Below, piece after piece: positions 24,297 through 37,138 of a DNA stretch of 64,000 nucleotides (position 1 is its first letter; each line of letters starts with the position of its first letter). Below the pieces are notes generated by a model. The model searched no databases. It saw only the letters and a list, made by a program, of their open reading frames with translations, and was not told the origin of the DNA. The stretch is from positions 204,618 to 268,617 of the forward strand of contig VWZX01006699.1 in NCBI GenBank assembly GCA_013399015.1. The letters run 5' to 3'. Both the position numbers and the translations under genes were made by a program. The stretch comes from Galbula dea. Lineage: Eukaryota; Chordata; Aves; Piciformes; Galbulidae.

Positions 24297-25639
24297 TCTC
24301 TCTTTAGCTACAAGTTCCAGTTTCCAGCATGCTTTGGTTTTCCCCTGTTGCTGGAAGATCTGAACTGAGAGACTCTTTTGTGGCCTTTAGTGTATTGCAG
24401 AGGGTTAGTGACTGGGAGGTAAAATTTTTTTGGTAGTTTGCTTTAGTAAAGACAACATTAAGAGGAAAAATAAGGAAATAAGTTTGGGCCTGCTCAGGTA
24501 GAAGTCTCTGCTGGAGAGCATGGGGGCAGCAGCTCCAATGGCAGCTGTTGGTCCCATTCTGTTTTCAACCCCATGTGTATTGTTGGTCTTAATAGTTGTC
24601 TTCTGCCATCTCACTGACAAAAATCCATGGGGTTACTGAGTCTTTTGGGTCTGTGTAGAAACAAATGAACAGAACCTGGCATGGCCTAGGAGTATTTGGT
24701 GTCCCTCAACCCCACCCCAGGAGCAGGCTGTGTGTGTTTAAGTCACTTGACTCTTCAGCAAGGTTGTTTTGTCAAATGAGTTTTCTTCCTGGCAAATTTA
24801 AGTGCCTAATGAGATGATTGTGTAGACCCAATCCAAAGCTGGGGATAATTGGAGTCCTGATGAAATACAGCTCAGCAATCAATGTTCAGAATAACAAACC
24901 CATCAAGCCTCACGTTGTCTCTTGGCTGTCAGCCTCCTGCACCCTCCTTGGAGTGGTGGAGGTGGGGGGAGTATCCAGTGTCTGCTACAAGTGGATTAGC
25001 TCTGAAGGCATTGATATTAGCTGCAAGTGATTAAATTCTGCCAATATATGATGAGCTTTTTAATTGACCCAAGAACATTCCCTGATAAGAGACAAACCCA
25101 GAGACTTTCCAGTTCCTCTATTAAAATACAAAGGAAGGAGTCCCAATTATAGTTCTGGGGATATCTGGATTGTTGGATTGTTTTAAAGCTGGTTCCACAG
25201 ACACTGCAGCATAAACTTTTTGTTTTCCAGAGCAAATCCCACACTGCTTGGTCTCCTGACTTATTAATTGGCTTTGCTGGCACAATAAATTGCAGTGGTA
25301 TTGAAAGGCCCCAGTCTGGCTTGGGATGTTTGGATATATTTCATCTTGCTTTTGTTTTCCAGTTTGCAGTTCAGTTTGGAATGTGTACTGTGGGCTTTGG
25401 GGTTTGGGTTGTTGTTTTTCTTTTTAACATTGTCTTTATCTGTCTTGGAACTGTTTGCCTAACTGGGAGATTAATCAAAATGTCTCTGGGAAACAATTCC
25501 TTTTGCAGTGGGGTTCCCATGAGGAGATGCCCAGGTTACACACAGGAGATGCTCTTCAGGTACCTATGGAGAGTCTAAGGGAAAGGTCTCTGACAGGGAA
25601 CTGCCTAGCAGGAAGCCTAGAATAAAATTGACACACTGC

Positions 25640-26130
25640 CCTAATGAGGCCACATCTGGAGTTCTGGGCTCCCCTGTTCAAGAAGGACAGGGAACTTCTG
25701 GAGAGGGCACAGAAAAGGGCTACAGAAATGCTGAGGGGACTGGAACATCTCTGTCATGGGGAAAGGCTGAGAGAGCTGGAGCTGGGTAGCCTGGAAAAGG
25801 GAAGGCAGAGAGGATCTGATCAGTGCTTAGCAATACTGCATGGGTGGGGGGCAGGAGGCTGGGGCCAGGCTTTGTTCAGCGGTGCCCAGGGACAGCACAA
25901 GAGGCAACGAGTGCAAACTGGAACATAGGAAGCTCCATCTAAACATAAGGAGGAACTTCTTTCCTTTGAGGGTGGTGGAGCACTGGAACAGGCTGCCCAG
26001 AGAGGTGCTGGAGTCTCCATCTCTGGAGACTTTCAAAACCCACCTGGACACCATCCTCTGCAACCTGCTCTGCCAGGGGGGTTGGACTAGATGATTTCCA
26101 GAGGTCCCTTCCAACCTCTAACTTTCTGTG
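25640..26130 (+). repeat. CR1 LINE fragment, 3' end (490 bp)
   Basis: Sense copy starting at CTAATGAGGCCACATCTGGA, with GAACTTCTTTCCTTTGAGGG and terminal GGTTGGACTAGATGATTTCC then TCCCTTCCAACC. Well preserved; flanked by unique sequence. Confidence 0.93.
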
Positions 26131-26584
26131 GGTTCTGGTAGAGAGCAGAAATTCCATGTGCTGCTGGGTTTTGTAAACACAAAATAAAACCAAAGCTCCA
26201 CTGAATGACTTGGATTATTCACAATATTTCCTAGAAATCTGGCTGCAAAACACAATACTGGAATTAATTCAAAAGTCCCTGGGTGTGGGGGGGTATTTTT
26301 CTGGTAGCAGGTCAGTTGTTTCAGTTCTGTTATGAATTATTACTGAAGTGGCAGGGGAACTTTGTTTCCATCTGGCTCTTCATGACAAAAGACTGACTTG
26401 AAGTAGGGTTGGAAATGGGCAACTGAAGTTAGGCCAGCCAGTAGTGGGGTGATCTGTTATTTAGAGGATGCAGGACTGGTTTTGGTGTCTCACCTGCTGG
26501 ATACTTTCTTACTCTGCTTTTTGACAAGAGGAGGTTGTGGTTTAATCTGTGGCCTTGAAGCACTCTGAAAGCTTAGGTCATCAG

Positions 26585-26803
26585 GGGATGTTTAGATTGG
26601 ATGTTAGGAAAAACTTCTTCACAACAACAGTTGTTAGACATTGGCCCAGGCTGGTGGTGGAGTCTCCATCCCTGGAGGGGTTCAGAAAACATGTGGATAT
26701 GGTGCTTAGAGACATGGTTTAGTGCAATGGTGGTGATAGGTTGACAGTTTAACTTGATGATCTTGGAGGTCTCTTCCAACCCTCATGATTCTGTGGTTCT
26801 GTG
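26585..26803 (+). repeat. CR1 3'-end fragment (219 bp)
   Basis: Sense copy: AGATTGGATGTTAGGAAAAA, TGGAGTCTCCATCCCTGGAG and terminal CTCTTCCAACCCTCATGATT with a CTGTGGTTCTGTG end. Confidence 0.9.
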
Positions 26804-27110
26804 TAATGGACTGACACCTCCATAGCAGGTGGCCATTAGTCTGAAAGGCTACAAACCCATATCAGGTGGGGTCCCAGTGACTGCTCAAGAGCCCAGAAGT
26901 ATCACCCAACACTTCTCCAGCTCTTCTACCCTTCAAACTACCTGTGGAGGGCCTGAGATTGGAGGACATTTCTCTAAATCCAATCTTGATGACCCAATGA
27001 AGTCCTTAGTCTACCTGTGCCAACCTAGATTTGGTTTAACAATGGAGGTCTTCTAACCAAAGCATGGGGCAAAAGCTCTGGCTAAGAGCTCTTCTTGCCA
27101 ATCAGTTGTC

Positions 27111-27935
27111 ATAGAATCATAGAAAGGCCCAGTTTGGAAGGGACCTTCAAGATAACTAGTTCCAACCTCCCCTGCCATGGGCAGGGATGCCACACACTAG
27201 ACTAGGTTGACCAGGGCCACATCCAGCCTGGCTTTGAACACTGCCAGGGATGGAACTGCCACAGCCTCTCTGGGCAACCTGTTCCAGTGCCTCACCACCC
27301 TCTGGGGAAAGAACCTCCTTCTAATCTCTAGTCTAAGTTTCCCCTCCCTCAGCTTGCATCCACTCCCCCTTGTCCTGTTGCAATCTGAGCAGCTGGAAAT
27401 TCTCTCCTCTTCTATCTTGTAATCCTACTTTAGGTACTGAAAGGCTGCTAGAAGGTCCCCCCAAAACCTTCTCTTTTTCAGGCTGAACAACCCCAACTCC
27501 CTCAACCTACCTTCCTAGGGGAGGTGCTCCAGTCCTCTGATCATCTTTGTGGCCTCCTCTGGACCTGCTCCAAGAGGTCCACATTTTTTTCTATGCTGAG
27601 GAGCCCAGAACTGGACACAGTTCTCCAGCTGGGGCCTCAGGAGGGCAGAGTAGAGAGACAGAATCACCTCCCTAGAGCTGCTGGTCAATGCCTCTCCTGC
27701 TGCAGCCCAGGATAGGGCTGGCTTTCTGGGCTGTGAGTATCCATTGCTGGCTCATCTCCAGCTTCTCATCTATCATCACCCCCAAGCACTTCTCTGCAGG
27801 GCTGCTTTCAGCAAGTTCCTCTCCCAGTCTGTACATATGTCTTGGGTTGCCCCTACCCAGCTGCAGGACCTTACACTTGGACTTATTAAACTTCATCTGA
27901 TTCTCTTGGGCCCACTTCTTGAGTTTGTCCAGGTT
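27111..27935 (-). repeat. CR1 LINE fragment with the C-terminal end of the reverse transcriptase ORF (825 bp)
   Basis: Longest CR1 copy in the window. On the + strand it starts ATAGAATCATAGAAAGG. Its 5' part on the - strand (about 27672-27896) reads as a reverse-transcriptase-ORF remnant: MKFNKSKCKVLQLGRGNPRH, then EKCLGVMIDEKLEMSQQ and SPILGCSRRGI. CR1 ORF2 ends with such a motif set (KFNKXKCKVLHLGR, EKDLGVLVD, ILGCI). The copy is 5'-truncated, so it lacks the endonuclease and most of the polymerase and cannot be active. Confidence 0.95.
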
Positions 27936-28502
27936 TTGGCAGCAGCAAACACTCAGCAGTCCAACAATGCTATGTGTGGGCAGCCTTCTCCTGGGCAGAC
28001 ATAAACCCTGTCCATGTGGATCCCTGGTTGCATGATAGGTAAATCACCTTAGGACATAAACAGTGAGCCTTGGCAGGGAGTCTTTCAACTGTGACCCAAA
28101 GGAAAAGCTTAAAATTCTAGCAAGCACCCAGTTGTATGCAGAACTGCTTTATTTCATCAGCATGGCTTGAATTTCTGATTCTGGGGTGGGACAGCTTTGC
28201 AAAATGTGATTTGATGGCAGCCTTCAGAGGGTATTTACTGCTCTGTGGCTACAATTGTGCTTGTGTATGAAATGGAGTCATTTGTCAGGAAGAAAATTTT
28301 TGCCCAAGTGCTTTTCAGACTCTTGTGATTTGAAACTGTAAGTGCCCCTCTCACTTTGAAGTCTAACCTCAGCAGGAACATGTAAAATTTAAGCAAATGT
28401 TTACTTAAAAGCTGCTATTCTATTAATACAATTGCTCTCCTTTTGCCTGAAAAAGGAAAGCTAGTTTGGTAAATAGATGATTATGCTGAAATCCTCCTGT
28501 TC

Positions 28503-29005
28503 TACCCTGCACCAGTGATGACACACCTGGAGTCCTGGATCCAGTTCTGGGCTCCCCAGTTGAAAAGAGACAAGGAACTGCTGGAGAGAGCCCAGGAGAG
28601 GCTAGGAAGATGCTGAGGGCACTGGAGCATCTCTGGGAGGAGGAAAGGCTGAGAGCCCTGGGGCTGCTTAGCCTGGAGAAGAGCAGCCCCAGAGGGGAGC
28701 TGCTCAAGGCTGGGGCCAGACTCTGCTCAGCGGTGCCCAGGGACAAGTCAAGGGGCACTGGGCACAAACTAGAACCCAGGAAGTTCCACCTGAACAGGAG
28801 AAGAAACTAGTTTGTTGTGAGGGTGTTGGAGCCCTGGCCCAGGCTCCCCAGAGAGGCTGTGGAGTCTCCTTGTGTGGAGAGATTCCAAGCCCAGCTGGAG
28901 CTGATCCTGGGCAAGCAGCTGTGGGTGCCCCTGCTGGAGCAGGGGCGTTGGACTTGGATGATCCCCAGAGGTCCCTTCCAACCCCAACCATGCTGGGATT
29001 CTGTG
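28503..29005 (+). repeat. CR1 LINE fragment, 3' end (503 bp), close relative of the copy at 39206
   Basis: Sense copy with GGATCCAGTTCTGGGCTCCC, GAGAAGAGCAGCCCCAGAGG, GGCACTGGGCACAAACTAGA and terminal GGTCCCTTCCAACCCCAACC then ATTCTGTG. Long stretches match the copy at 39206, with shared TAGCCTGGAGAAGAGCAGCC and GCCAGACTCTGCTCAG blocks, so the two are from one subfamily. Confidence 0.93.
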
Positions 29006-29639
29006 AATTCAGCATCCTGAAATGTGAGCAGCAGCTTGCCTTGGTTGTGTGTATGCAGGACACTGTTTAAACACTTTTTTTCTAGACTACTGTGAAGATT
29101 GGAGAACTGATAACACTTGTACAAAGTTCTTCTCAGTCTCTCCTGAATCCTTAGATTGCTTTATCCCTGCCAATATTAACTAACTGTAAGGTTATCTAAC
29201 CTTTGGAGGCAACAGGAGTCTGGTTTTGTGCAGAGTGTAAAGGTCACAATGGAGGTGGAGGCTCCACAATTAATTGAATTTCCTTTTGCACCCAATGTTA
29301 GGGATTTGGATACTTGGAGGGAGGCAGTGAAGCTGCAAGCCTGCAGTACTCAGGGAGCCCTCTGACAGCATAAAGCTTAGGCTGATCACTTGAGCTCAGG
29401 TTAATTAAAGCTTCATGCTGTTGTTGAAAATGAACACCTATTGTTGGGGAGAGCAGGCTGAAAATCCACAAGAGTGGGAAAATGAGATGAGGCTGAGTCT
29501 TTAGCTTAATGTCAGTATCATGACTAGAGCTTTTTTTTAGGTAGACACAGGGTTTAATTCTGTCTCAAGTTCCTTAATGCTGTATTACAGCTGAGCACCA
29601 GGTTGCTGGAAGACTCACACCTGGTTTTAGAGTAATGCT

Positions 29640-30015
29640 CACAGAATGATTTGGGTTGGAAGGCACCTTTCAAAGGTCATCTAGTCTAACTCCTGCAGTC
29701 AGCAGGGACATCTCCAGCTAGAGCAGGTTGCTCAGTCCCAACCAACCTGGCCTGCTGTGGTTTCAGGGCTGGGACATCTCCCACCTCTCTGGGCAACCTG
29801 GGACAGGCTCTCACCACCCTCTGCAAAAAAAGTCTTCCTTCTCTCTAGTCTAAATCTCCCTCTTTTAGTTTCAAACCATCACCCCTTGTCTTGCCACAAC
29901 AGGTCTTGGTGAAGAGATAGCCCCTGTCTTTTTAATAGGTGCCTTTTAAGCACTGAAAGGCTACAAGAAGGTCTCCCTGGAGCTTTCTCTTCTTCAGGCT
30001 GAACAACCCCAACTC
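29640..30015 (-). repeat. CR1 LINE fragment, 3' end (376 bp)
   Basis: Antisense: CACAGAATGATTTGGGTTGG, then AAGGCACCTTTCAAAGGTC and CATCACCCCTTGTCTTGCC. Same family as the copies at 3581 and 4966. Confidence 0.92.
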
Positions 30016-30885
30016 TGTGTGCAGCAGAGTGTGGGTAGAAGTTTGCACTCCTAACCTCTTGGTTAGTCTGCATGAGTGCAGATGTTGATTTTTAAAAGAA
30101 CCATGACTGGCTTTGTCTCCTTAGAGACACACTGAAAGGTTATGCTGGGGCACTAGTGTCTCAACCTGGGGTGTGAGAGGATGACACTAGTCATAGAGCT
30201 GATTTTTCTCCCAGGAACTGTGGGGTTGATGATTCAGGTTTTGGCTTTCTTGGAGAAGTTTGCAGCCCTTGGGCTGTCAGTGCTGCTCCCATGGAGCAAA
30301 TAAGCTTTTCTAGGAGAAACATATGATGTGGCTGAAGTTGTGCTTCCTGCTTACTACTCCTCTGCTGATTTTATTACCCCAGGTGCAGCTATCAGGTGCT
30401 ACTGAAGCAGTGCTGGGAGAGGTAATGCCACCTCAGATTGCTGCAGCTCAATTTCCTGCTGCTCCCAGCAGAGCCCTGGGCTCATAAAACTCAGCTGAAA
30501 AGCAAAAGAGCTGCAGGGCAGACACCTGGGTAGAGTTGTGGGAGGGTTGGTAGCAACAGAACCAGGGAGATGAAGTGGATATGAGATGATGATGGGTGGA
30601 AGGAGAGAAGGCTGGGGATGGATATTGAGATACTGGGGCAAGGCTGCTCTGGGCCAGGTATGAGTTACAGTGGAAGGGATGATGCTTTGGAGGAGGATGG
30701 CTGGAGAAACTGCTTTTCTTTCTTCCTCTTTCTTAACTCAGTTCCTGACTCTGGCCTCCTACTCAGCAAAATCTCTTTTTCTCCAGTGCTTTTAGACCAT
30801 ATTTCAGGCTGAAGTGACACTTCCTGTGCTCAGAGGTCTGACTCAGCCTGTCATGTAGCTCATGGCACTTCAGCAAACTCTGCCT

Positions 30886-30940
30886 TAGAATCATCATGGT
30901 TGGAAAAGACCTCTGAGATCATGGAGTTCAAACATCTGCC
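30886..30940 (-). repeat. CR1 3'-end remnant
   Basis: TAGAATCATCATGGTTGG then AAAAGACCTCTGAGATCATG. Only about 55 bases. Confidence 0.7.
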
Positions 30941-32999
30941 TTCATATGCAGGAGGTGACCTGCAGCAATAGAGAGGGGGGAGGGCACCACTTTGGAGGTC
31001 TTAAACTCTTCCCCAGCCAACCTGAGGCATTATGCAAAGGTGTCTAACTCTGCTTTCCACGTCACTGAAGCAGCTCTTCCTAGCACAGGCTGCAAAGTGT
31101 TACTGAGATGGTGCTTCCTTATGAAAACCTGGCTGATATTTACACTTGTGCAAGGGCCACCTCAGATGCTGCTCTGAACTTCTGCAGAACACCCATCAAA
31201 GTTTTGGAGGAGCTGAACAGCTTCTGCTGTTGCTTGTGGCATCTGCTGCCCTTTAAGCAGCAGGAATGGCACTCAGTGATCATCAAGCAATGGGGAGAGA
31301 ACAGCTGCCAGGGCTGGAGGCAGCTCCTGAGCCCTTCTCAGAGGGAAGGTGCAGCTGCCATGCATACAAGCTCATCTTCTCACCTCGAGCTGACCCTGTA
31401 TTTGACAGGCATGAGTTGCTTGTGTGTTAAAATGCCTGTCACACTAATAGGCTTCAAATAGGATTCAAATCAGGAGTGGTTTGAAGCCTTGAGGTGCTTT
31501 AGTGACAGAGCAGACACCTGCCTGGGAGAGCAGTTCCTGTCCAGCCCAGGTTTGGGATTATTTGCAAGCAGTGTGTTTTGTTCGTCCCTTGCCCAAGGGA
31601 CACGAGGCTCTGCTGCCTTTTGTTCTGCTCTTTCCTCCCCTAAAGAGGGAGGAACAGAGGATGCTTCCCTTGCCAGAGTCCTCGTTGACCTCTGCCCAAC
31701 CCTCTGATCTTACTCCACCCTGGCCCTTCTTCCAGCTCCTGTGCTGCTTCTCTCCTGTCTCCAGCCCTTGCTCTTATCAAGGTGGCTTCAGCAGGCTTGG
31801 GAAGTGAAGAAACAGTCTCTCTTGCTTGGCTTTTACACCCATCTGTGTCTTCATTGCATTAGGACAGTGGGGAAAACCACAATCATGTTCTGAGCTCTGT
31901 GCTCAAACCCTCTTGCCCCCCTGTGCCTCCTAGCTGAGCCACTGAGTGGGGGAAGATGGAGAAGCACAAACCTGTTGTGCCAACTCCTCAGGGGCTGCAA
32001 TCCTGGATGTGGCCAAGATGGAAAAGCCAAGATCATGGATTTGGGCCTACTCCAAGCTGATTTGCTTTGCTTTGCAAGACTGCTCAAGCTTTTCTGGTAC
32101 CAGGGAGGGCTGCCAGCACTAGTGGGTGCTCTGCGTCATGCATTATCCTCCATCCTGTATTTTGGAAGAGCCAAACCCCAAGTTTGGCACTTTGGGGTTT
32201 TTTAGTACTTTTTATGCCAGCAGGCACCCTGTCTGACAGTTGTCCATCCTTTCAGGACACAAGCTGCCCCTCAATCCTAGCACATCTGCCAGCCCTTGTG
32301 TAGATGTTTTAGACCTGGTGGTATCCAAAGTGCCATGATGCTTCAGGTACTGTGTTTAGTACTGTGTTTCCTATATGGTCTTCACCTTTTTTTCTGTCTG
32401 GGGGCAAATTTATGTCATGCAGGGATGGAAAGGGCTGCCAAAGCTCCACCAGCAGCACAAGACAGCACCCTTGGTGCATTTTGCTGGCTGTCTGGCAGGA
32501 TGGATGTGGGCAGCAGCACCTTGGATACCTTTTTAAGCTTACAGAGAAGTTCTGATAGGACTGAGTCACATTTATTCCAGTCATGAAGGTAGATGGAGGC
32601 AGAGGGATCATGTTGGTGCTTAATCTGACTTTTTTTGTCAGATTTCCTATGCCTCAGACAAGCATCTCAGAAGTCCACCTGAAGGCTTGAATCCCCTGCA
32701 AGACTCCTGGGGAGATGCTGAGCTGTTGGGACAAGCTCCCTTTGGTGTGGCAGGAAATGCTACAGCCCCTGTCCTGTGTTGCCAAGTTCCTGTTTGTGGC
32801 TTCCCTACTTGGGGCTTGTATTTGTGGTGGCAAGCTGTTGGCTCAAGAGCCCTCTGAGACTGTGCATGCTGCCTTCAGCTGCTGCAGCCTCTCCATTGCT
32901 TGTACAAGGCTTTAAAAACAAAAGTCATCAATATTTTAGTTTCCATTCAAGCCTCCCCGCCTCGGAGCTCACCCTTTCATTTCTCTCTAGTGCCTAAAG

Positions 33000-33290
33000 C
33001 AAGCTAATGAATTATCTCCCTCCTGCTTCAAATTAGGCATAAAAGACTGGTCAGAAGATGGGTAGAAGCTGCTGAATAATCCTGGTAATGTAAAAATTGA
33101 CATTCTATAATGTCCCTAATTCTCCTAATTAAACATGATACATGAGCATGCCACAAGAGTCCTCCAGCTGCTTGGTAATGAAACACTGCAGTGAACTAAG
33201 CTCCCTCTTGAATGAGGCTAGGTTAAACTCAATTAGAGTTGTGCAAAGCTAAGGAGTTGTCCACTGTAATTAAGAAACTTGTCTCGCTTT
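33000..33290. promoter_or_regulatory. TAAT-rich, CR1-free cluster upstream of exon 3 (candidate element)
   Basis: At least seven TAAT/ATTA cores fall within 290 bases (GCTAATGAATTAT, AAATTAGG, CCTAATTCTCCTAATTAAAC, CAATTAGAG, GTAATTAAG). Such cores are homeodomain-type binding motifs. The region lies 580-870 bases before exon 3. A role as an enhancer is inference only; AT-rich intronic DNA can produce these by chance. Confidence 0.25.
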
Positions 33291-33869
33291 CTCTGTGCTG
33301 CTGCCTCCTGTGACCTGCTCCTCTGCCCTGTGAGGAGCTGTAGTCTGTCTGTCCTGTGTCAGGTTTCCTCCTTGGAAGCCTTATTTTTTTTTTTCCCCTC
33401 CAGTTTCAAATTGCTGAACTGCAAGTGAAGCATCAGCACTGCCAGTGACTTGAGCTGATGTCTGCTGGGTTTAGGGTGGGCTGGGGCTGTGGTTACAGCT
33501 CTTGTTTTTGGACTGCTGCTGGGTGTTTTGATGCTTTCCAGTCTGAGGTTTTTATGCTGTGCTATTGATCTGAGAAGAGGGAAACGTCAGCTCTTGGCTT
33601 TGCTGCTCACACCACTGACTTAGCAAGCAGGTCAGCTTGGTCTCACCAAACCAGGCTTTGGAGCAGCCCTTTGGAGACAGACATCTATGGCCAACCCCAA
33701 ATGCACCAGAGCTAATTGCTTATCGTTTCCAACCCTCACCAGACAAGGATGCTAAAGAAGCCTCTGCAAGGCCCTGGGGTGCTGCCCACCATGATCGGTG
33801 GCTACACCCAGAACCCAGCAGCCCCAGTCCCTGCTCAGACCCCACTGACCAGCCTTGTCTCCTTGGCAG

Positions 33870-34022
33870 GGTACCTCAAGTGTGACACAGATGATGGCTG
33901 TGAGGCCAAGGAGGAGACAGCAGGCGAGGAGCTCTTCGATGCAGTCAACTCCTCCATCGTCTCGGGGGACAGCATCCGCTTCTTTGTCAACGTCAACCTG
34001 GAGGTGCCACCCAATGCCACTG
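33870..34022 (+). CDS. SLC4A11: SLC4A11 coding exon 3 (start of the band-3-like domain)
   Basis: It spans residues 30-80 plus one base of codon 81. It reads YLKCDTDD, then an acidic stretch (CEAKEETAGEELFD), then VNSSIVSGDSIRFFVNVNLE and VPPNAT. The human counterpart reads YYKCDTDDTFEAREEI and VSGESIRFFVNVNLE, so the match is close. Phase 1 in, phase 1 out, 153 bases. The acceptor is CTTGGCAG and the donor is GTGAGT, both standard. The Asn-Ser-Ser and Asn-Ala-Thr sequons lie in a cytoplasmic domain and are not expected to be glycosylated. Confidence 0.95.
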
Positions 34023-36907
34023 GTGAGTGTCCCCCCTCCCAAAACAGCCCTGTCAGATGTGGCCATCCCTCACTGAGCAGCCTAATAAGTCTGGATGCAT
34101 GAGTGGGACTTCNGGCCTGGGGCCTTGCCATTGCTCTGGCTGCTGTGGCCTGGTCACTGGAGGAGATATTTCTAGTGAAAAATGAGTGATTTTGGGGTGC
34201 CTCATCCCTGCAGATAATTCAAATGTAGCTCTGGGGCTTCCCAAGGGTATTTCAGGGATTGGTTTTTGTCATGCTGGAGGGGAGACAGAGCTGTGGATCC
34301 CCCGGGTCAGTCACTGCTCTCCACAGCAGCAGTAAGGGAAGAGAGGGTGTAGAGGGACTTCTGGTGTCCCTTTTTTGGGGGGGCTGAGCATCCTGGCTAG
34401 AGGCAAGCAAACCCTACACCTGTTGTGCTGAACCAAGTAGCAAAAATGAGGTGAAAAGCAGCCTGTTGGACACCTCTGATGGAGGTCAGGCTCCCTCACA
34501 GTCCACAGCTATGTCTACAGGACAGAGAAGTGCTGTTGTGTGTTTAGAAATGCAAACCACCTGCTGCAGGTAGTTCTCTGAAAGTTCCCTCCAAGTTTCC
34601 CCCAAATATCCTTCAGTGTAGGATCTGTGCCTGCTTCAAGGCAGCTTCATGCAGGGGAGGAAGATAGAGTTTGCTGTGTGGTCCTTGGGGGTTGAACCCA
34701 TCAGCAAAATGCACCACTGGGGCTTCCACCCTCGAGAGGTCAGGGAGTCAGCTTTGAGTTGTCTTGGCTCAGAGTGGTCCCAAAGGAGGTGGTTGCACAC
34801 TTACATTGCAGCTGGACATGTCTGCCCAAAACTGCTTTGTGTCCTTCCTGCCAAGCCAGCATCCTTGAAAACTTTATCCAACATGAGAAGCCAGGTAGAG
34901 GGGACTTCCCAGCAGAATCCCCAGGTTGCTCTAGAGGTTGCTTTTGCCTCTAGCACTCTTTTAACATCCTTTAAGGCATGTGCTAAATGCTGAGGGAGAA
35001 GGGCTAGCAAAACCTGGCTTTCCCTCTGTGTGCTTAGCAAAATGCAGCTCTGGGACATGGCAGCAGCCTGGGGTCAATCCCAGAAGCTTGGAGGTATCCT
35101 GGAGCTATTTGAGAGGTTAAATACAAGGACTCTGGATTATTCCTGGCATCACACTGTTGGGGAGAGTCTTTCAAGTTCACTCACTTATTTTTAGATTACA
35201 AACAAATCCCAATTGATCAATAGTGAGTAAATATTGGAACTGGTGATGCAGAATAGGCATGGGCCAGACCTCTGCTTGACTAGCTGGAAGTCTCCTTTTT
35301 GGTTGGGAGCTGGTGGCTTTCACTTAGGAATAATATCTAGCAATTTTCAAGCCTGCAATTTTACAAATACCATCTTAATTGAAAGATTTCAGGGGAACTG
35401 TGCTCTGCTATGACAAGTCTGGGCTTCATGCCGTGGGGTGCATTGCTCAAGGATGAGGAATGTGAATGCTGTGGATTCTTCTATGTCTCAAGAAGCTAAC
35501 TTTCCTTATGTGTCCTCCTAGGCTTTTTATAAGCATGCCCCTTCCTTTCAAAAACAGGACAGAAAAGGCTTCCTTCTTTCCCTCAAGCAGTGCTGTTTGT
35601 GATGGTGGTATTAGCTGGATCCCTTTTCTTCAGCTGAGATGCTTAGGATTTTTAAGGAAAAAGGGATCTCTGGTGGGTTGGAGTCCTCTTTCAAATGCAA
35701 GGATGGAGGCTTTAAAAACAGGCTTCAGGCAGAGCAGAAATCCAGACCTTCAATAAGGGCAGGTGTGAACAGACTTTTTTTTTTCCCCATGGCAACATCA
35801 AGATGATCCAGGTAGCTAAAATCCAGGTTCTTCTCTGTCAGGCACAGGGTTCTTTGGACTCCAGATGTTCAAGTCATCTAGGCTGCCACTTCTTTCTCAG
35901 AGGTGGTTTTACTGAAGCACCTTCCAGAGTGGGTTTTATACATAGCAGATCAGTCTGGCTGCAGAGGGTATAGCTTATCTGCCTGGAAAAACTGACTTTC
36001 CAGGTGGTTGGAAGTGACTGAGATGAGCCTCTGAAGCTCTTCTAACCCAAGTAGCCTGAACTGCTGGGGAAAAAAAACTCCCAAGCTTCCCAAGCTCCTT
36101 CCAGAAGTGAGGATGAACTATGCCATGGCTGAGGAACATTTAGGGGTGAACTTGTTCCTTGATCAGCTCTGCAAAGGGACACTTCTCAGAAATGCCCTTA
36201 CATTGCTGCTGCTCTCTGGGAGTTCTGTTTTATTCACAAGCTTTGAGTTCCTGGAACAGAAGTGTGGAGCTCAGCACTTGTAGTGCTTGTCTCCAGTAAG
36301 GCAAGCTGAGGAGAAAGGAGGGGTCAAAAAAAAGAGGCAAATTTTGTCCAGGCAATGCAAGACCCCTCAAACACCTCATTTCCAACCTCCAGAGCTCTAG
36401 ATTCCTTCCAAGATCCTCTGGTGCTCTTTAAACACAGAGGAAAAGCAAGTGTGGGAATGACATCTATGTCTCCATCTCACTTTCTTGCTTTCTGCAAGCT
36501 GGGTGAAACCTTTGTTCAGCTGAAAGGCTTCCTTGTGCCCTTGTTGACCTCTTGTGTCATGCAATCCATTGCAACAATTATTGGGGCTTGGGTAGTTGCT
36601 GCCTGGCCAAGAGAGGGATTGTCCATGGACCATCTTCTGCAAAGAGGACTCTGTAGTGTTGGTCTGCACCCAATTTCTTCCTTGCTGCATAAAGTTTACT
36701 CAGTTGCCAGCAGGTGGAACTTGTAAGGTGGTTTGATACAAGCTCAAGAGCTGCTCTCTAATATCTGGGTCTCTGTGTGAATGTTCTGGTCACTAGTTTG
36801 GTCTCTCAGCTAAAGGTGGTGTGCAAATTCTCTCCTGCTGGAGACCTTTCCTGCCTATCTGCTCTGAGGTTGGTGCCCACCTTAGTATAGGGCTAAAAGT
36901 TGCACCA

Positions 36908-37138
36908 GGTGAGGTTTAGGTTGGGTATGAAGAACAGTTCCTTCCCCAAAAGGATTGTCAAGGCCTGACCCAGGCTGCCCAGGGCAGTGGTGGAGTCACC
37001 ATCCCCAGAGGGATTGAAAAGCCTTGTAGATGAGGTGCTGAGGGACATGGTTTAGTGGTAAGCTTGGAAGTGTTGTGTTACCAGTTGGACTTGATGATCC
37101 TGAAGGTCTTTGCCAACCTAAACAAGTCTATGATTGTA
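36908..37138 (+). repeat. CR1 3'-end fragment (231 bp)
   Basis: Sense copy: GGTGAGGTTTAGGTTGGGTA, GTGGAGTCACCATCCCCAGA, GACATGGTTTAGTGGT and terminal GCCAACCTAAACAAGTCTATG. It has the AACCTAAAC terminus also seen at 43881 and 46521. Confidence 0.9.

Larger units (their letters stand above)
21440..33869 (+). other. SLC4A11 intron 2 (12.4 kb, apparent GC-AG)
   Basis: The intron begins GCAAGT and ends with a CTTGGCAG acceptor. CR1 fragments lie at 24042, 25640, 26585, 27111, 28503, 29640 and 30886, including the longest one in the window. An A/C-rich patch is near 22588-22625. A TAAT-rich, CR1-free stretch at 33000-33290 precedes exon 3. Segments 21440-24030, 28010-28500, 29010-29630 and 30945-33000 hold no gene that I can recognise. 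Confidence 0.8.

Noticed and set aside
27672..27896. Protein-like frame with a reverse transcriptase C-terminal motif on the - strand
   Set aside because: Real homology, but it is the CR1 ORF2 remnant already annotated as a repeat, not a host gene.
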